The translations under genes were made by a program, and so were the position numbers. The notes under the pieces were generated by a model. It was not told the origin of the DNA. It made no database searches and saw only the letters and a list, made by a program, of their open reading frames with translations. Below, piece by piece: positions 11,378 to 22,644 of a DNA stretch of 64,000 nucleotides. The stretch comes from Melampsora larici-populina 98AG31 (Eukaryota > Basidiomycota > Pucciniomycetes > Pucciniales > Melampsoraceae): positions 885,534 to 949,533 of the forward strand of contig NW_006768790.1 of NCBI RefSeq assembly GCF_000204055.1. Reading direction: 5' to 3'. The stretch's first letter is position 1. Each line of letters starts with the position of its first letter.

Positions 11378-14300
11378 CAGTGAGATTCCTTTACAAGAGT
11401 GATGATGGCTGCACCAAATCCCATGCTAATATAAAAAATGCTTCTTATCGGAACAGACCCGATAGCAGCATAAAATGTGCTCAAAATTATGCTATGCTTA
11501 AATGTCATGCCTAGGGCCAAGAAGTTTTTTTTTGGTGCAGTAAATGGCCCAAATGAGTTGTAAAAAACATATAGAATCATGTATTGTTTGAAAAAGTGCA
11601 GGGAAAGAAAGCATTTGAAAAAAAAATGGAGCAAACCAACTGAAGATTAGTTGTAAAACAACTTATTCAATAAGATCACACATCAAGCAATGAGCTGTGA
11701 AATGAGATTGATCAACTCAGCAGTCAGAAGGTTACGAGATTAGATCGGCATGACAAGAAGTGAAAATGCAAGGGGCTCACTCATCATCGCTTTCAGAGGA
11801 AGATGATTCAGAGGTGTAGTGACTTGATTCAGAAGCTGAGGAATTTGATTTGGTAGATGGAGACTTTGATGCCAATTGAGGGATTGATACATTTGATTCA
11901 TTTTGGAGATTGGGTAGATGAGATGAAATCTTTGCTTGAGTTTGAGTAGAGAAGAACGCGGTAATCTTTGGCTGGGTGAGATTTTGGTTCTGTCTGAGTG
12001 TTAGATCATCCATGAGCTTGTTCAAAGCTTGCACATGTTTGGCTTCGGATTGATTGACTTCTGGATGGAAGTACTGAACTGGGCGCGAAAACATGAAGTA
12101 TTTCAACTCGTTGATGGCTGATTTAGCTTGTGAAATTGTAATCGGTTGACAAGGCTTATCAGCATCATCAGCCGCCTCCTCTTCTGCTGGTAAAACTTCA
12201 TGACCGGTTGTAGTGGTAGCAAGTATCTCTATGTCAGTAGGCATTGGCATTTCAGCTGCAGTTGGTTGAGTTTCAACCTCAGCGTTGAGGAGGGCTTCAA
12301 TACTAATTCTATTGGAGCAGCTACTTTCTTCAAGTCTAGAGCAAGAGTCGAGTTGATTCATTTGATCATTGAGTGCTGAAACTGCTTGATCGAGGCCTGC
12401 ATCAGTGGCAAAGCAAGATGTTTCATCTTTGTTAATGTCTAGATCTTCGTCTTGATAAGCCGCTATGACGCCAGTGTGTATGTTACAGTTCGTAATAGTC
12501 TCTGCTGATATCAAGTTCCAAGCTTCTTGAGCCATGAACATGGCCTTGAGTTGATTGATGGCAAATACATCCTTGGCTGGCATGTTAGGGTTATCTTTGT
12601 ACCTTTGAATGGCTTCAGCAAAAAGTTCGCGCCTGTAGATGGCCTTGAAGGCCTGAATGATCCCAGCATCACAGGGTTGTAGATGACTGGTCATATTTGG
12701 TGGGAAAAATTCACATCTGATGTGACTTCATTTTACAGTTTTAGCTGCTAAAGTATGTCCGCTGAAGTTGTCAAGGAGTAGGAGAACATTGCGACCTTTG
12801 TTGGCCATTTGTTCATTGAAGTGTAGTAGCCAATCACCAAAAATGATTGCTGTCATCCATGCTTTTGAATAGAAGGTATAATCGAAGAACCAGCAAGAAG
12901 CATCTTGACGGCCAAAAGATCTCGGGCAACGAGTGTTGCCAATCACAAGTGGTTCAAGCTTATCGGAGCCATCCGCATTGCAGCAAAAAAGGTATGAAAG
13001 ACATTTTTTTGAGCCTTTAATCCCAGAAGTCAACACTGTAGCTAGTGTTTGATTAGGTGGCATGCTGAAGTATGAAGAATTTGATGAGTACATACAAGAA
13101 ACTTGAAGCAAAGAAGCAAATGAACAATACTTACCACCACAGGAGGCCGGTTTCATCAGCGTTGTAAATATCACAAGGCTCAAAACCTTTTGTGAGATCA
13201 ACCATTTTCTTTTTTGCACTTTCAGCATTGACAGGATCAACAGCACCTGCTTCACCATGCATCTGGAAATTAAAGATGTTGTACCTCCTCTTGAACTTGT
13301 TGATCCAGCTGGTTGAGTATTTAGATGTGATTCCAAGGAGCCCAGCAAAGTGAGCAGCCTTTGTGCGAAGGACATCAGCTGTGATGATGAGCTTGTGGGC
13401 ATGAGCTTCAAGAATCCAGTGGAACAGGGCTTGTTCAAGATCAGGGTGTTTACTTGTCCGGAGCCGCTTGACTGAACCGTTTCCGAGTGTTGAGGTGATG
13501 TGTATTGATGTCTTTTTTTTGAGCCATCTGCTGATACAAGCTTGATCGAGGCCAAAGTGAGCAGCAGTCTCTGCTTGCGTTGTCTTGTTGTTGATATGCC
13601 AGCGGATAACCTCTTCTTTTTTATCAAGGGAATGATTTTGTCGCTTGGGCTTGAGCACCCTCTTTCCGGCTGTAGACTTGACAGAAATAGTTGATTTAGT
13701 CTTCTCTTGTGGCGGGGATAATCTCGAGCTAGCCGACTTGCTCTTCTTGGTTGATTGAAGCTTGCCTGATTATTAATTGTAGATGAGTAATAATAACACA
13801 TGGAGCTACAAATGAAATTAGTTTCTATCCTGACTCACTATGACTAGATCAAACTTGATTTTCTGGTTCTTGTGCCCGTTGGCGGATTGCTTTCTTTGCA
13901 TTGGAAACCTTGGTATATCCAGACAGGAGTTGAGGCACGACCGAGGTTTCAGTAGCACCTGCTTCTAAGAACATAGAACATCAAAGTATTTGAGGACACT
14001 AAACATTTATCATTGAAGAATTAAAGAAGCGTGCAAGCCTACTTATTAGACCATTGATAATCCTGTCTAGTTTGATTGACACAAGGCCATTGTGTTCAGG
14101 TTTCCAGGTATGATGCTTGCGACATTTAGTAATATAGCCCAAAAGGCATTCTAGACCATACTTCCCGCTTTTCAAGCGCTCCTTGAAATCTGCTTCAGGA
14201 ACATCTAAGCCATAGGCAGCATCCATGCTTTTATTAACTTTACCCCACATCCCCACATCTAGATCATTTGGCGAGATTATCAAGACACAGCTGAAAGTTG

Positions 14301-14906
14301 TAAAGATGTAACCATGCCTCTCAGCTAAGCCCAGAGGGGAGGTCCGGCTAAGAGACAAGATGCGCGCAAGAATCTGATCAACAGATGAGGTTGACATATT
14401 TTAGATGAGAAAAAATATCTGTAGATATAGAAATTTGATGTTTTGAAACTCCTGAACTTGAAGGAACTTGGTGGTGAGGGAGAAAATGTGTTCTCAGTTT
14501 CTCATGCCAAACCTGGGTGCTCAGCTGTTGTCAGTTATGTAATGCTCCAAAATGATGCACCTATTGAATAATATGTGCTAAAGAAACTTGGCAGCAAAAA
14601 TGGACAGGCATTTTTTCAATTGGTCTTGGCTTTTTGAGTTGATTCAGGCTAAAATGTACTCCACTTCACTCCACTTCACCTTCCTTTCTCACATCACATA
14701 GAAGCATAACCACATGTATAAATTATGCTATGCTTCTTTTTTCATGCTTCACATGAAATTTTACAAGCATATCAGTCAAAACCTGGAGCATATGCTTAAA
14801 ATGCTTATAAATCTGAATTTACCTCCTACCAAAAATGGTTGCACCATTTTGTATGCTTAATACAAAATATGCTTGTAAAGGCAATGCTTAAAAAGGAATC
14901 TCACTG
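11378..14906 (-). mobile_element. Pogo/Tigger-like transposon, nearly intact
   Basis: The element starts CAGTGAGATTCCTTT and ends with its exact complement. It is flanked by TA at 11376-11377 and 14907-14908, the target duplication expected of Tc1/mariner-pogo elements. Length 3529 bp. Subterminal regions on both sides carry many AAGCAT/ATGCTT words (11430-11510, 14690-14890), plausible transposase-binding repeats. A four-exon transposase gene fills the interior on the minus strand. TIR and target duplication are seen directly; superfamily follows from these plus the DDE domain. Confidence 0.9.
11777..14397 (-). pseudogene. Pogo/Tigger (DDE_1, CENP-B-like) transposase with two TGA stops
   Basis: A splice model with exons 14397-14043, 13964-13839, 13765-13135 and 13064-11777 keeps phase at every junction and gives about 800 codons. 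The N-terminal 160 residues have no recognised domain. A CENP-B/Psq helix-turn-helix follows (KEEVIRWHINNKTTQAETAA), then a Tc5-type DNA-binding region (TSKYSTSWINKFKRRYNIFN). DDE residues appear in IYNADETGLLW, in LLLLDNFSGH and in HLQPCDAGIIQAF. The C-terminus is acidic and serine-rich. Two in-frame TGA codons, at 13851-13849 and 12730-12728, are the only breaks. Both could derive from CGA by C-to-T change. The enzyme is presumably inactive unless these are read through. Confidence 0.85.
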
Positions 14907-15107
14907 TATTACAATTGTTAATGAAGGGGAACCCAGGATGAAAAGGAATATATTTTTATTCCTATACCTGGGTCCCCCTACCAGGGCCACCCCCATGCCC
15001 CTGTAAGTAGTACGTTAAGGACTTGTATAGATTGTAAGTTTTTGATGACCTGTAGCGGAGGTTGTACTATATCTGTGATAAGGGTTTTACATCCTTTAGT
15101 ACATATA

Positions 15108-15360
15108 TGTGTTAAGGCTCAGACCGGCTAGGCACCAAAGCAGACAAGCCACTCAGCCAACTCACCTGTTTTTGGTTTAGGCTAGTTAGAATGATTAGGA
15201 AGCTTTAGCTCAAACCGGTCAGAAGGTTTCTGAAGATTGTGATCTAAACCAGGGTTTCTCTTTCTCGTGTTTCATCATATTGTAAATGCCTTGTGAAACA
15301 TGTTTTGTATAAAAGCTACTGTGTTCTTCTGAAACTTGTGTTGTCTTTTCTCTCGTCACA
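15108..15360. repeat. Possible solo LTR
   Basis: A TGTG...CACA block contains a TATA-like 'tgtataaaagc' about 55 bp before its end, as in retrotransposon LTRs. It is followed by 'ttggtagaatagc', which faintly resembles a primer-binding site. No target duplication is seen. Confidence 0.3.
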
Positions 15361-15490
15361 TTATCATTTTGTTTTGGTAGAATAGCACTAACGCTAGTCC
15401 TTCTAGGTAGAACTACATTTCTCTTTTATGCAATAGTCACATTATCATTTTGTTTTGGTAGAATAGCACTAACACTATTCCTTCTAGCTT
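15356..15490. repeat. Tandem duplication, two units of about 72 bp
   Basis: The stretch beginning tcacattatcattttgtttt at 15356 recurs at 15428 with few changes, each copy ending near 'ccttctag'. It is a local tandem duplication with no coding content. Confidence 0.8.
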
Positions 15491-15548
15491 TGTCCCACTC
15501 TACAATATGAACACAATATGTAATATTATGTGTAAGACTTAATAATTA

Positions 15549-15824
15549 ATGTATTACGGATATCCACATAAGTTTGGTATAGTATACCATAACCAACCCC
15601 GCCTTGTAGGAGTGGAATATCTCACTCCCCCTCCAGAGGAGGGGAAGCAGGATTTACTGGATTACTTGAAGTTACATGAACATCACTGGCCCAATTTAGC
15701 ATGTATGGAAAGAGCTATGCTTGCTGTACCTGCCACTAGTGCTCCATTGAAGAGGTGCTTTTCTAGTGCTTTACAAGTCATGAGTGACCACTGTGCATGT
15801 GTATTTCACCCCCTAAAATCTTGA
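15549..15824 (+). pseudogene. hAT transposase C-terminal dimerisation fragment
   Basis: A 91-codon frame contains WPNLACMERAMLAVPATSAP followed by CFSSALQVMSDH, the hAT dimerisation signature. Here the ESVFS/ERVFS position, usually an acidic residue after S, reads KRCFSS, so the catalytic glutamate region is degraded. No other hAT part is adjacent. It is probably the 3' end of the gene whose middle is at 10449-11022. Confidence 0.7.
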
Positions 15825-15957
15825 GCCTCAAGTGTGTTTTCAAAGTTGGTCCAAGGAGTTCAAGTAAGATTTCTTTTCTTCCAGGTAGTTATATAATAAT
15901 ATGATAGCCATATGATAGCCTTCTATACATATGAAACTGCAATCTTTATCATCAAAT

Positions 15958-16125
15958 TATGCCCCTTCTGCCTATCTTTGCCTTTAAATTTAGCCTTCAA
16001 TGTATCTCACAACAGCCTCAAATCAATGTGAATCTGCAATGAAATTCCCTTCTGCCTGTTTTTGTGCTTAAAATGGAGCTCAAAGAATGTCCCTTCCACC
16101 GGTTTTTGCACTCAAAATGAGCCTG
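15958..16125. repeat. Degenerate tandem repeat
   Basis: Three to four imperfect units share a 'cccttctgcc...tttttg...aaaatg' pattern at roughly 50-bp spacing. There is no coding signal. Confidence 0.4.
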
Positions 16126-16816
16126 GTCCTGAGTCTTACAATTCAGGGTGCGCCTTGACTGGCCCTGGGGTGGCACCATCACTTCTGGTCTTGGTTCATA
16201 GTCCAATGCTGTAGCATAGATTTACATACCATTGTGAACACAGGAAAGCTTTTATGTATCACATGCATGTAAGATGTACAAAGCACCTGTAAGAGCATCT
16301 CCAGAAGTCCAACCTTTGTGAACTGGTAAAACATGTACAAGGCCCTCTCAAAATGTACAGCTTGCTGTATTCTCCCTCAATAAGTGAGTTCCCTCCAACA
16401 CAAACCTGAAAAGAACTTTCCAAGGTTATTCCCCTGCCAAAAACACACAAGCTCAACCTGATCCATAATAAATGATATTTCATTGAGGTGTTCTGTGAAC
16501 CTTTAAACATGATAAAGCTTCATGTGGTTATTGCTGGACACATGAGGTACAATTGTGTCCAACACATCACCAATACTGTGGTATTCATATTTGTAAATGA
16601 CTCTTGGCCTATAAAGATGTTGACATGTGAAACCTAGTATCCCTGAAAATGATTCTCACACATGTTGCCAGGTTTGAGAAAACTGGTGACCCCTGGATGA
16701 TTGACATCTTTGTTGCCAAAGCCCTTTTCACCTTGTCTTTTTGTGTCCAATCAATCAATCCATCTCAGATTTTGAGAAAACTCCATGATAGCCACTGTAG
16801 CAAGGAAAAACAGTTG
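16126..16816. other. No gene recognised
   Basis: Mixed-composition spacer with short unrelated open frames. Nothing could be assigned. Confidence 0.3.
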
Positions 16817-17761
16817 TCACACTATAGACAGTGAAGCAAATTGACCGCACATTACGTCTGTGGGATTCCATCTTGACCATTGTAGCACTGTAGATCTCTG
16901 ATAATAAAGATAGCAACTCCGTTGCAAGCATTTGAGGTCTGACAATATCACTGGTAGGATGAGTCCCATTTGGTCAAAGATTTCCTCCCAATGTGAGAGT
17001 GGGTCACCCTGCCTTTGGGGGCAATGCCTGCGCGACACTGTACAGATGCTGTTCGTCAACCGCCATTTGTTCAAATCATAGACATACTTTACCTGCCCCG
17101 TCCTATTGATGTAGTTGATGTACTCGGGCGAAGGAGAGCGCTCGTCATGTTTCAGCTTTCGAGACATAGCTCCCTTAATGGTTACTTATACAAGGCTCAT
17201 TTGAGAGAAAGCTAAAGCTGATGAAAGTAGTTGTTACGTTTCTTTCCCTCACAAGATACGCGTAACGCAGGTCACTCAAGGGTGCGATGTAAATTGGAAC
17301 CAAGTCTTCCGTTCCGCTTTCGACATCTACAAGTTGAGCCTTGGGAAATTGGGAATCATCTTTGACTATTGTAGCTCTAAGCGTAGCATGATATCAAATG
17401 TATCCGTCTGCGGTGCTCATGCCCTCACGGTATGAGATGTCTACCAGCCCCCACGAGTCACGGTAGTAGCGCAGCGCCAAGTCAGCTTGAAGTAGAAGCG
17501 CCATTTTGGCCTGAAGATTATCTGAGTGCAAAACGATTAGGAATCAAGGTTGATACTTACCGCATTGCGGTAGAGTGCGTGGTAGGATGCGACCCAAGGT
17601 GGGATAAACTCTTCCTGTTTGAGCTGTGTAGATGCGATTCTCCTGTGCTTCAATCCCGAAACAAGACCGAGCTGGTCCATACACACAATATGATGGTGCT
17701 TGAGAGCGTCCAATTTCGCACAGCTCTCTCCGGAGTTGCTATATAGAAGTTTTGCAGGCAC
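16817..17761 (-). other. Possible unresolved gene or gene remnant
   Basis: Three minus-strand stretches look more protein-like than their surroundings. They are SGESCAKLDALKHHHIVCMD with QLKQEEFIPPWVASYHALYR (17740-17560), LLLQADLALRYYRDSWGLVD (about 17505-17445), and KHDERSPSPEYINYINRTGQ with VKYVYDLNKWRLTN (17155-17040). Good donor and acceptor sites lie between some of them (for example GCG|gtaagt near 17565), but I could not join them in one phase. No family is recognised. It may be a decayed gene transcribed divergently from the multicopper oxidase. Confidence 0.3.
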
Positions 17762-18029
17762 ACCACATCAGTTCTATTAGGACATTCTTGCGTATAAGAA
17801 GGCCTTTTAAACCAAGCCCGATTGTTGAGACCTCATCAGATACCTTTCTACGAGCTCTCCTCTTTGCTCTAGAAGATCACTTCTCCCTTATACCAAGTCG
17901 AATACCTTGAGATTTCATACTTCGATCTAGACGCCTACCTTGCCGCAAGATTCGGCTCTTTCATTACTTGAGCCTTATTTGAAACAATCAGTACATAGTC
18001 TTTGAAAGCCCCCGATCACCGTAACCCTT

Positions 18030-21000
18030 ATGATCAACCATTTTGGATTGCTTCTTCTTCTTATGTACGGTGTGATCCAAGATATTCAATGTCACGACAC
18101 AAAAGAAGCAGTAGCACCTAGAAAGGAATACAAACTGGACTGCGAATTCGAGGTTTCTTCCAAGAAGAGATTGCGTAAGTATGAGTGGATCGTGACTAAT
18201 ACCACTGGAGCTCCCGATGGCTTTTGGCGTTCTGTGCTCGCAATTAACAATCAAATGCCCGGCCCGTTGATTGAAGTACGTGATAAATACATGCTTGATG
18301 GACCCAGTGAGAGCTCCATGCTGACTCAACATTGACGACAGGCGAATGAAGGTGATGATGTGGAGGTGACCGTCATCAACAAACTCGATTCTCCGCTTAC
18401 TATTCACTGGCACGGCCTTTATCAGGTAAGGGATGGTTGCTTCCACCGAACAGTCTTTTCCCTCATTGTATCTGAGCTTGTAACTGAGACAAAATACCAC
18501 CAACTTGCAAACAACCATTACGTCTGCTTTACTGCCTTTCGCTCGTCGCGGCTATTTTTGGATGGTGATATCAACTTAGAATGGAACAAAGTGAGTCGAG
18601 GATAGCCATTTGTATCGCAGTCGCCAAGCATGATCCTGAGCTGACATCTCCTTTCATAGCTGGGAAGATGGAATTTCTGGTAACGTTCACGATTCTCGTA
18701 GCTAAAACACACCTCGGCTAAAATAAAAACTTCAATTGTTAAGGTATCACACAATGCCCCATTCCAGCTGGAGTCACATACACTTACAAGTTTACACTGG
18801 CCAATCAGTGAGTTTTCAATGCATTTCTTTATCTTTGAATTGTCCGGCTGACTGGTTCGATGCGGTCATGACAGGTATGGAACATTCTGTAAGTCAAGAA
18901 TGGATATCGCCTCGAGATTTCTTAATGCACTTATTTCTTGAGCCTAATGCTGCTTTCCTGAACCTCCATGTCGGAATGACCAACTGTGAAGGGTATCAGT
19001 AAGTTTCTTCGGTATTTGCTCAGACGCGTAACCTGGGAAGTGTCTCTGATAGTTTGCTTCTCAAGTGCTCATTACCAGTCCCTCAAGACGGATGGGCTTG
19101 TCGGCCCGTTGGTTGTCCACTCGCCGCGGGATCCATTGAAGCGCGGAATCGACTTTGACGAAGAGATTGTATTGCTCTTACAGGACTGGTACCACACGTG
19201 AGCCACGCAATTCAGTGCAGTGATGGAATGCCTCAGTGACAAGTGCTGACAATGAGTCGAGTTAGTCCCTCAAATGTGATTGACCCACAGATGAGGTCGA
19301 CCCAAGGATATATGGGATTCCCGTCGCCGCCGAGTGCCAACTCAGCACTTATCAATGGGATTGGCCAATGGGATTGTAGATTCGCTTTGACCGATGATCG
19401 TTGCAGAAAGAATTCACCTCCAGAATTTCACCTCGTTGCCGGCACCAAAACCCGGTTCAGGTTGATTCAGGCCGGGTCTCATGCTATGTTCTTCTTCTCA
19501 GCTGATGAACATACCCTTAATGTCACTGAGGCTGATGCTACACCAGTACACGGACGTCAGTCTTCCACAAGAAATGCACCTCCTTTTTTATCACAAGCTA
19601 TTGCTTATAACCTTTGACGCGACTGATTTATGAATCCACCCCATCTACAGCTCCTGCCATCCACAGAGTCAAGTTTCACAACGGCCAAAGGTACTCTGTC
19701 ATCTTGAGCGTGGCTGCCAACGAAACCGGTACTAGCTTCTTTCTGAGGGCTTCTATGGATCCCGATTGCTGGGTCTGGTAACGCCATTTTGCTAGCAGAA
19801 TTACTACCCAATGCAGTTGAGACCAGGCTAACCTCGTGTTTTTGTCCGCTGTGTATCAGGGTGACAAGCGATTTGCAGAAGACTGCCTTTGCAATTATAC
19901 GTGTCGTCGATGCAACCACCAGGACTTTCTCCACAAAGCGACCTACAAGCAGAGACTGGGCGGATCGAATAAATGGAGACTGTAGAGATCTCGATCCCAA
20001 TACATTAGTACCTATCATTCCTGTCCGAGTACCTCAAACAGTCGACGGGGCGGGGGCGTTGGCTGTTGGCTTAGGCTTTCGAGTTTTTTCGACAGGTGCC
20101 CAACTGCCTACGAGTGCTGGGGTACCTAGCTCAAACAATTCGAGACCTACACATCCTGTGTTGCAAATCAAGGACATCAAGTCTGGAATTGTCAGTATCC
20201 CTCCGCCTGGTACCAACACCACTTTACCCTCGATTACTGTCAATGCTCAGGTGACATCCGCTCCAGCTGGGGCCGGGGGGGCTTATTTTGTTAACAACGT
20301 GACATGGCAAGGTTGGAGATCTTTTCTATTGTAACGTTCTGAATGATTAATAAGAAAGAATTGCTGATGAAACAATGTGAAATCTCTATGCGAATCAAAA
20401 CTTCCTAGCAAATCAACTCAATCCTGTGCTACACGACTTTGCTGCAGGTGGACCGGGACGCACTGATAACTCAAAGATTGCCAGTGTGGTAGTAAGTGGA
20501 TCTCTTCCAGGCTGAAGATTGCAAAGAAGCATGCTTATGTTTGATTCTGTGCGAGAAGTATCCGACCTTGGGCTGGTATGATCTGTACCTTGTGAATTTG
20601 GAGCAAGCAACGAACCACCCTTTTCACTTGGTAAGTCCCTAAAGGCGGCAGTATTCCTCATAACCATTTGCATCAGCTCAGCTGATGTCAATCTTGAGAC
20701 ATCTACACATCTTCTTAATCGAATCAGCACGGCCCAGAGATGCACATTGTAGCCATTGGAACCGGCACACCAACACCTGAAAATCTCAGGAACTTGACTT
20801 ATTCTACACAAAACCCCCTACGAAGGTACTGAATTTTGAAGTTTTGTTTTATCATGGAGTCACATCTGATCGCTCAGTTTGTTTTTTGAAAAATATAGGG
20901 ACACAATCTTTCTACAAGGTGGCACTTATGCTGTAATAAGACTACGTACAGATCTTCCTGGGATATGGGCCGTGGTAAGTATACCAAAGCGCATAGTTTT

Positions 21001-21392
21001 GTCAGAGGCGAAGATCAAATCCCCATAGTTCTTGATTTGCTAACATTCCACGCCTCATTGTTTACTTATAACCTAGCATTGTCATATTCAATTTCATTTG
21101 TAAGTTTTGGTCTTTCTGCGTAGCGAGCTTACATATCTTTCCCGCATCAGAAGAGAAACTGATTATATCTAACTATGGTCATTCTTAATGTCATTTGGTG
21201 TTCAGGGCTGATGGTACGCACTAAAATGGATTTTCCCATTCGACAGAAGCTGACTTATTTTCTTACCCAGGGTTTCTCGGTATGATCGTGATTCAACCGG
21301 ATAAGATCAAGAATTTCAAGATTCCTCCGAAGACCAGAGATCTTTGCAAGACTCCCATCCCTTCTCTTAGGATGTACGCCGATCGTATTTGA
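18030..21392 (+). CDS. Laccase-like multicopper oxidase, 18 exons, one suspected frameshift
   Basis: Multicopper oxidases couple substrate oxidation to reduction of O2 to water. A hydrophobic N-terminus (LLLLLMYGVIQ, within the first 21 residues) suggests secretion. Copper ligands are seen in LTIHWHGLYQ, TFWYHAHYQSL, NHPFHLHGPEMH and HCHIQFHLADGFLG; in the last, the residue ten after Cys is Phe at the T1 axial position. Exons: 18030-18275, 18342-18425, 18580-18590, 18660-18679, 18744-18807, 18875-18888, 18992-18998, 19066-19197, about 19244-19555, 19651-19777, 19860-20311, 20409-20491, 20559-20630, 20728-20825, 20899-20974, 21077-21099, 21206-21213, 21271-21392. All junctions keep phase except into exon 9, where no acceptor restores frame; a 2-bp loss in 'gctgacaatg' near 19249 would explain it. 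The protein would be about 650 residues. Confidence 0.85.
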
Positions 21393-21425
21393 GCAGCTCT
21401 TTTTTCATTATTTCTTGCATTTTCT

Positions 21426-21708
21426 GTGTATACTTTTCATCAAGAGAATCAACGGGATTGAGGTTTATAACTGTAATTATTGTATATACTACTGATTTTA
21501 GCTGCTAACAAACTTGTTTCATCTCTTTATCCATTTGATTACAAGTTGGACATTTTTATGCCTGTGCATACTTTTCATCAAGGCAATCAACGGGATTGAG
21601 GCTTATAACTGTAATTATTGTATATACTACTGTCACTGATTTTAGCTGCTCAGAACACATTTGTTTTGTTCCTTTATCCATTTGATTACATGTTGGACAT
21701 TTTCATGC
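21426..21708. repeat. Tandem duplication downstream of the oxidase
   Basis: Two units of about 137 and 146 bp, starting 'gtgtatacttttcatcaag' at 21426 and 'gtgcatacttttcatcaagg' at 21563. They share a 'caacgggattgagg...ttataactgtaattattg' core. It probably duplicates 3' flanking or untranslated sequence of the multicopper oxidase gene. Confidence 0.85.
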
Positions 21709-22644
21709 CTGCAATTCACATCTCAAATCGGTGATCGAGGGTCTTTGCCTGAGCCACTTCACTTGATTGGAATTTTATGAAGATTGAACTGGCATCGTGA
21801 TAGTCTCCTGTTTATACTTTCAATGAACCTTTGACCCCGAGTTCTACATTGTTATAAACTTGAGAAAAGAGTTCAAATTCTATAGTATCGACATCGAAGC
21901 ACTCTGGTTAAAAATGTATCTCAAAAACTTGCACACGAAAGAGGTCCTTGGTGACCATGCTTGAATCGAGCTCAAAGCTCTTTGAGACATCCACCTGAAA
22001 TCTTCACCCAGGGACCATATTCAGAGCACTCAAAATAATTATCAAAAATCAAACTTCGAGCATCACTCTGCCCTTTGGAATTTGGTATCCATCCCGTCAC
22101 TTATGGGATACAACGTTAAAACCCCGCTTTTGTCACCCTCCCAGTTTCTCAACTCGGCCTTCTTGGCAATGGCAATTGTAAGAGATATGGCTGTTGTTTA
22201 GCTTGAAAATCGTTGTTTTATGTGAATCTGAGTTCTGTGAATAGATGCGACTGATGTAACAGGGAGTGCTAAAAGACCTCGATGCTCTTTGCTCTATCAG
22301 TCAACATCGTATATTTAACATAGTCCCACAATGTCGCTCGCAACATGGGCAAGCAAGGTAAAGTCTGATAACTTGCATATTTGACTTGACAAGCAATCAA
22401 GTGTTTGTGGATGTCACAAGACAGTTTGACCTGTGAAATATAGGCCTGGCGTTTCAAACTTTTGTCTGCTGGTTTTAGACCAAAACCTAACCCTACCACA
22501 TCCTAACCATTTTTGGTTTAACTCAGCTCAGCTCTATACGCTCATTGTTCAACCACATCGCATTATCTGCTCTCCCTTTCGCGGTATCCACAAGTTCATC
22601 GTAGAAAGAGTCTTCAAGGTCTTTCGGACCATTAATATTCGAAC
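21709..22644. other. Intergenic; 5' region of PNO1
   Basis: No coding frame or repeat recognised. The last few hundred bases should hold the PNO1 promoter. No clear TATA box or other element was identified. Confidence 0.35.
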
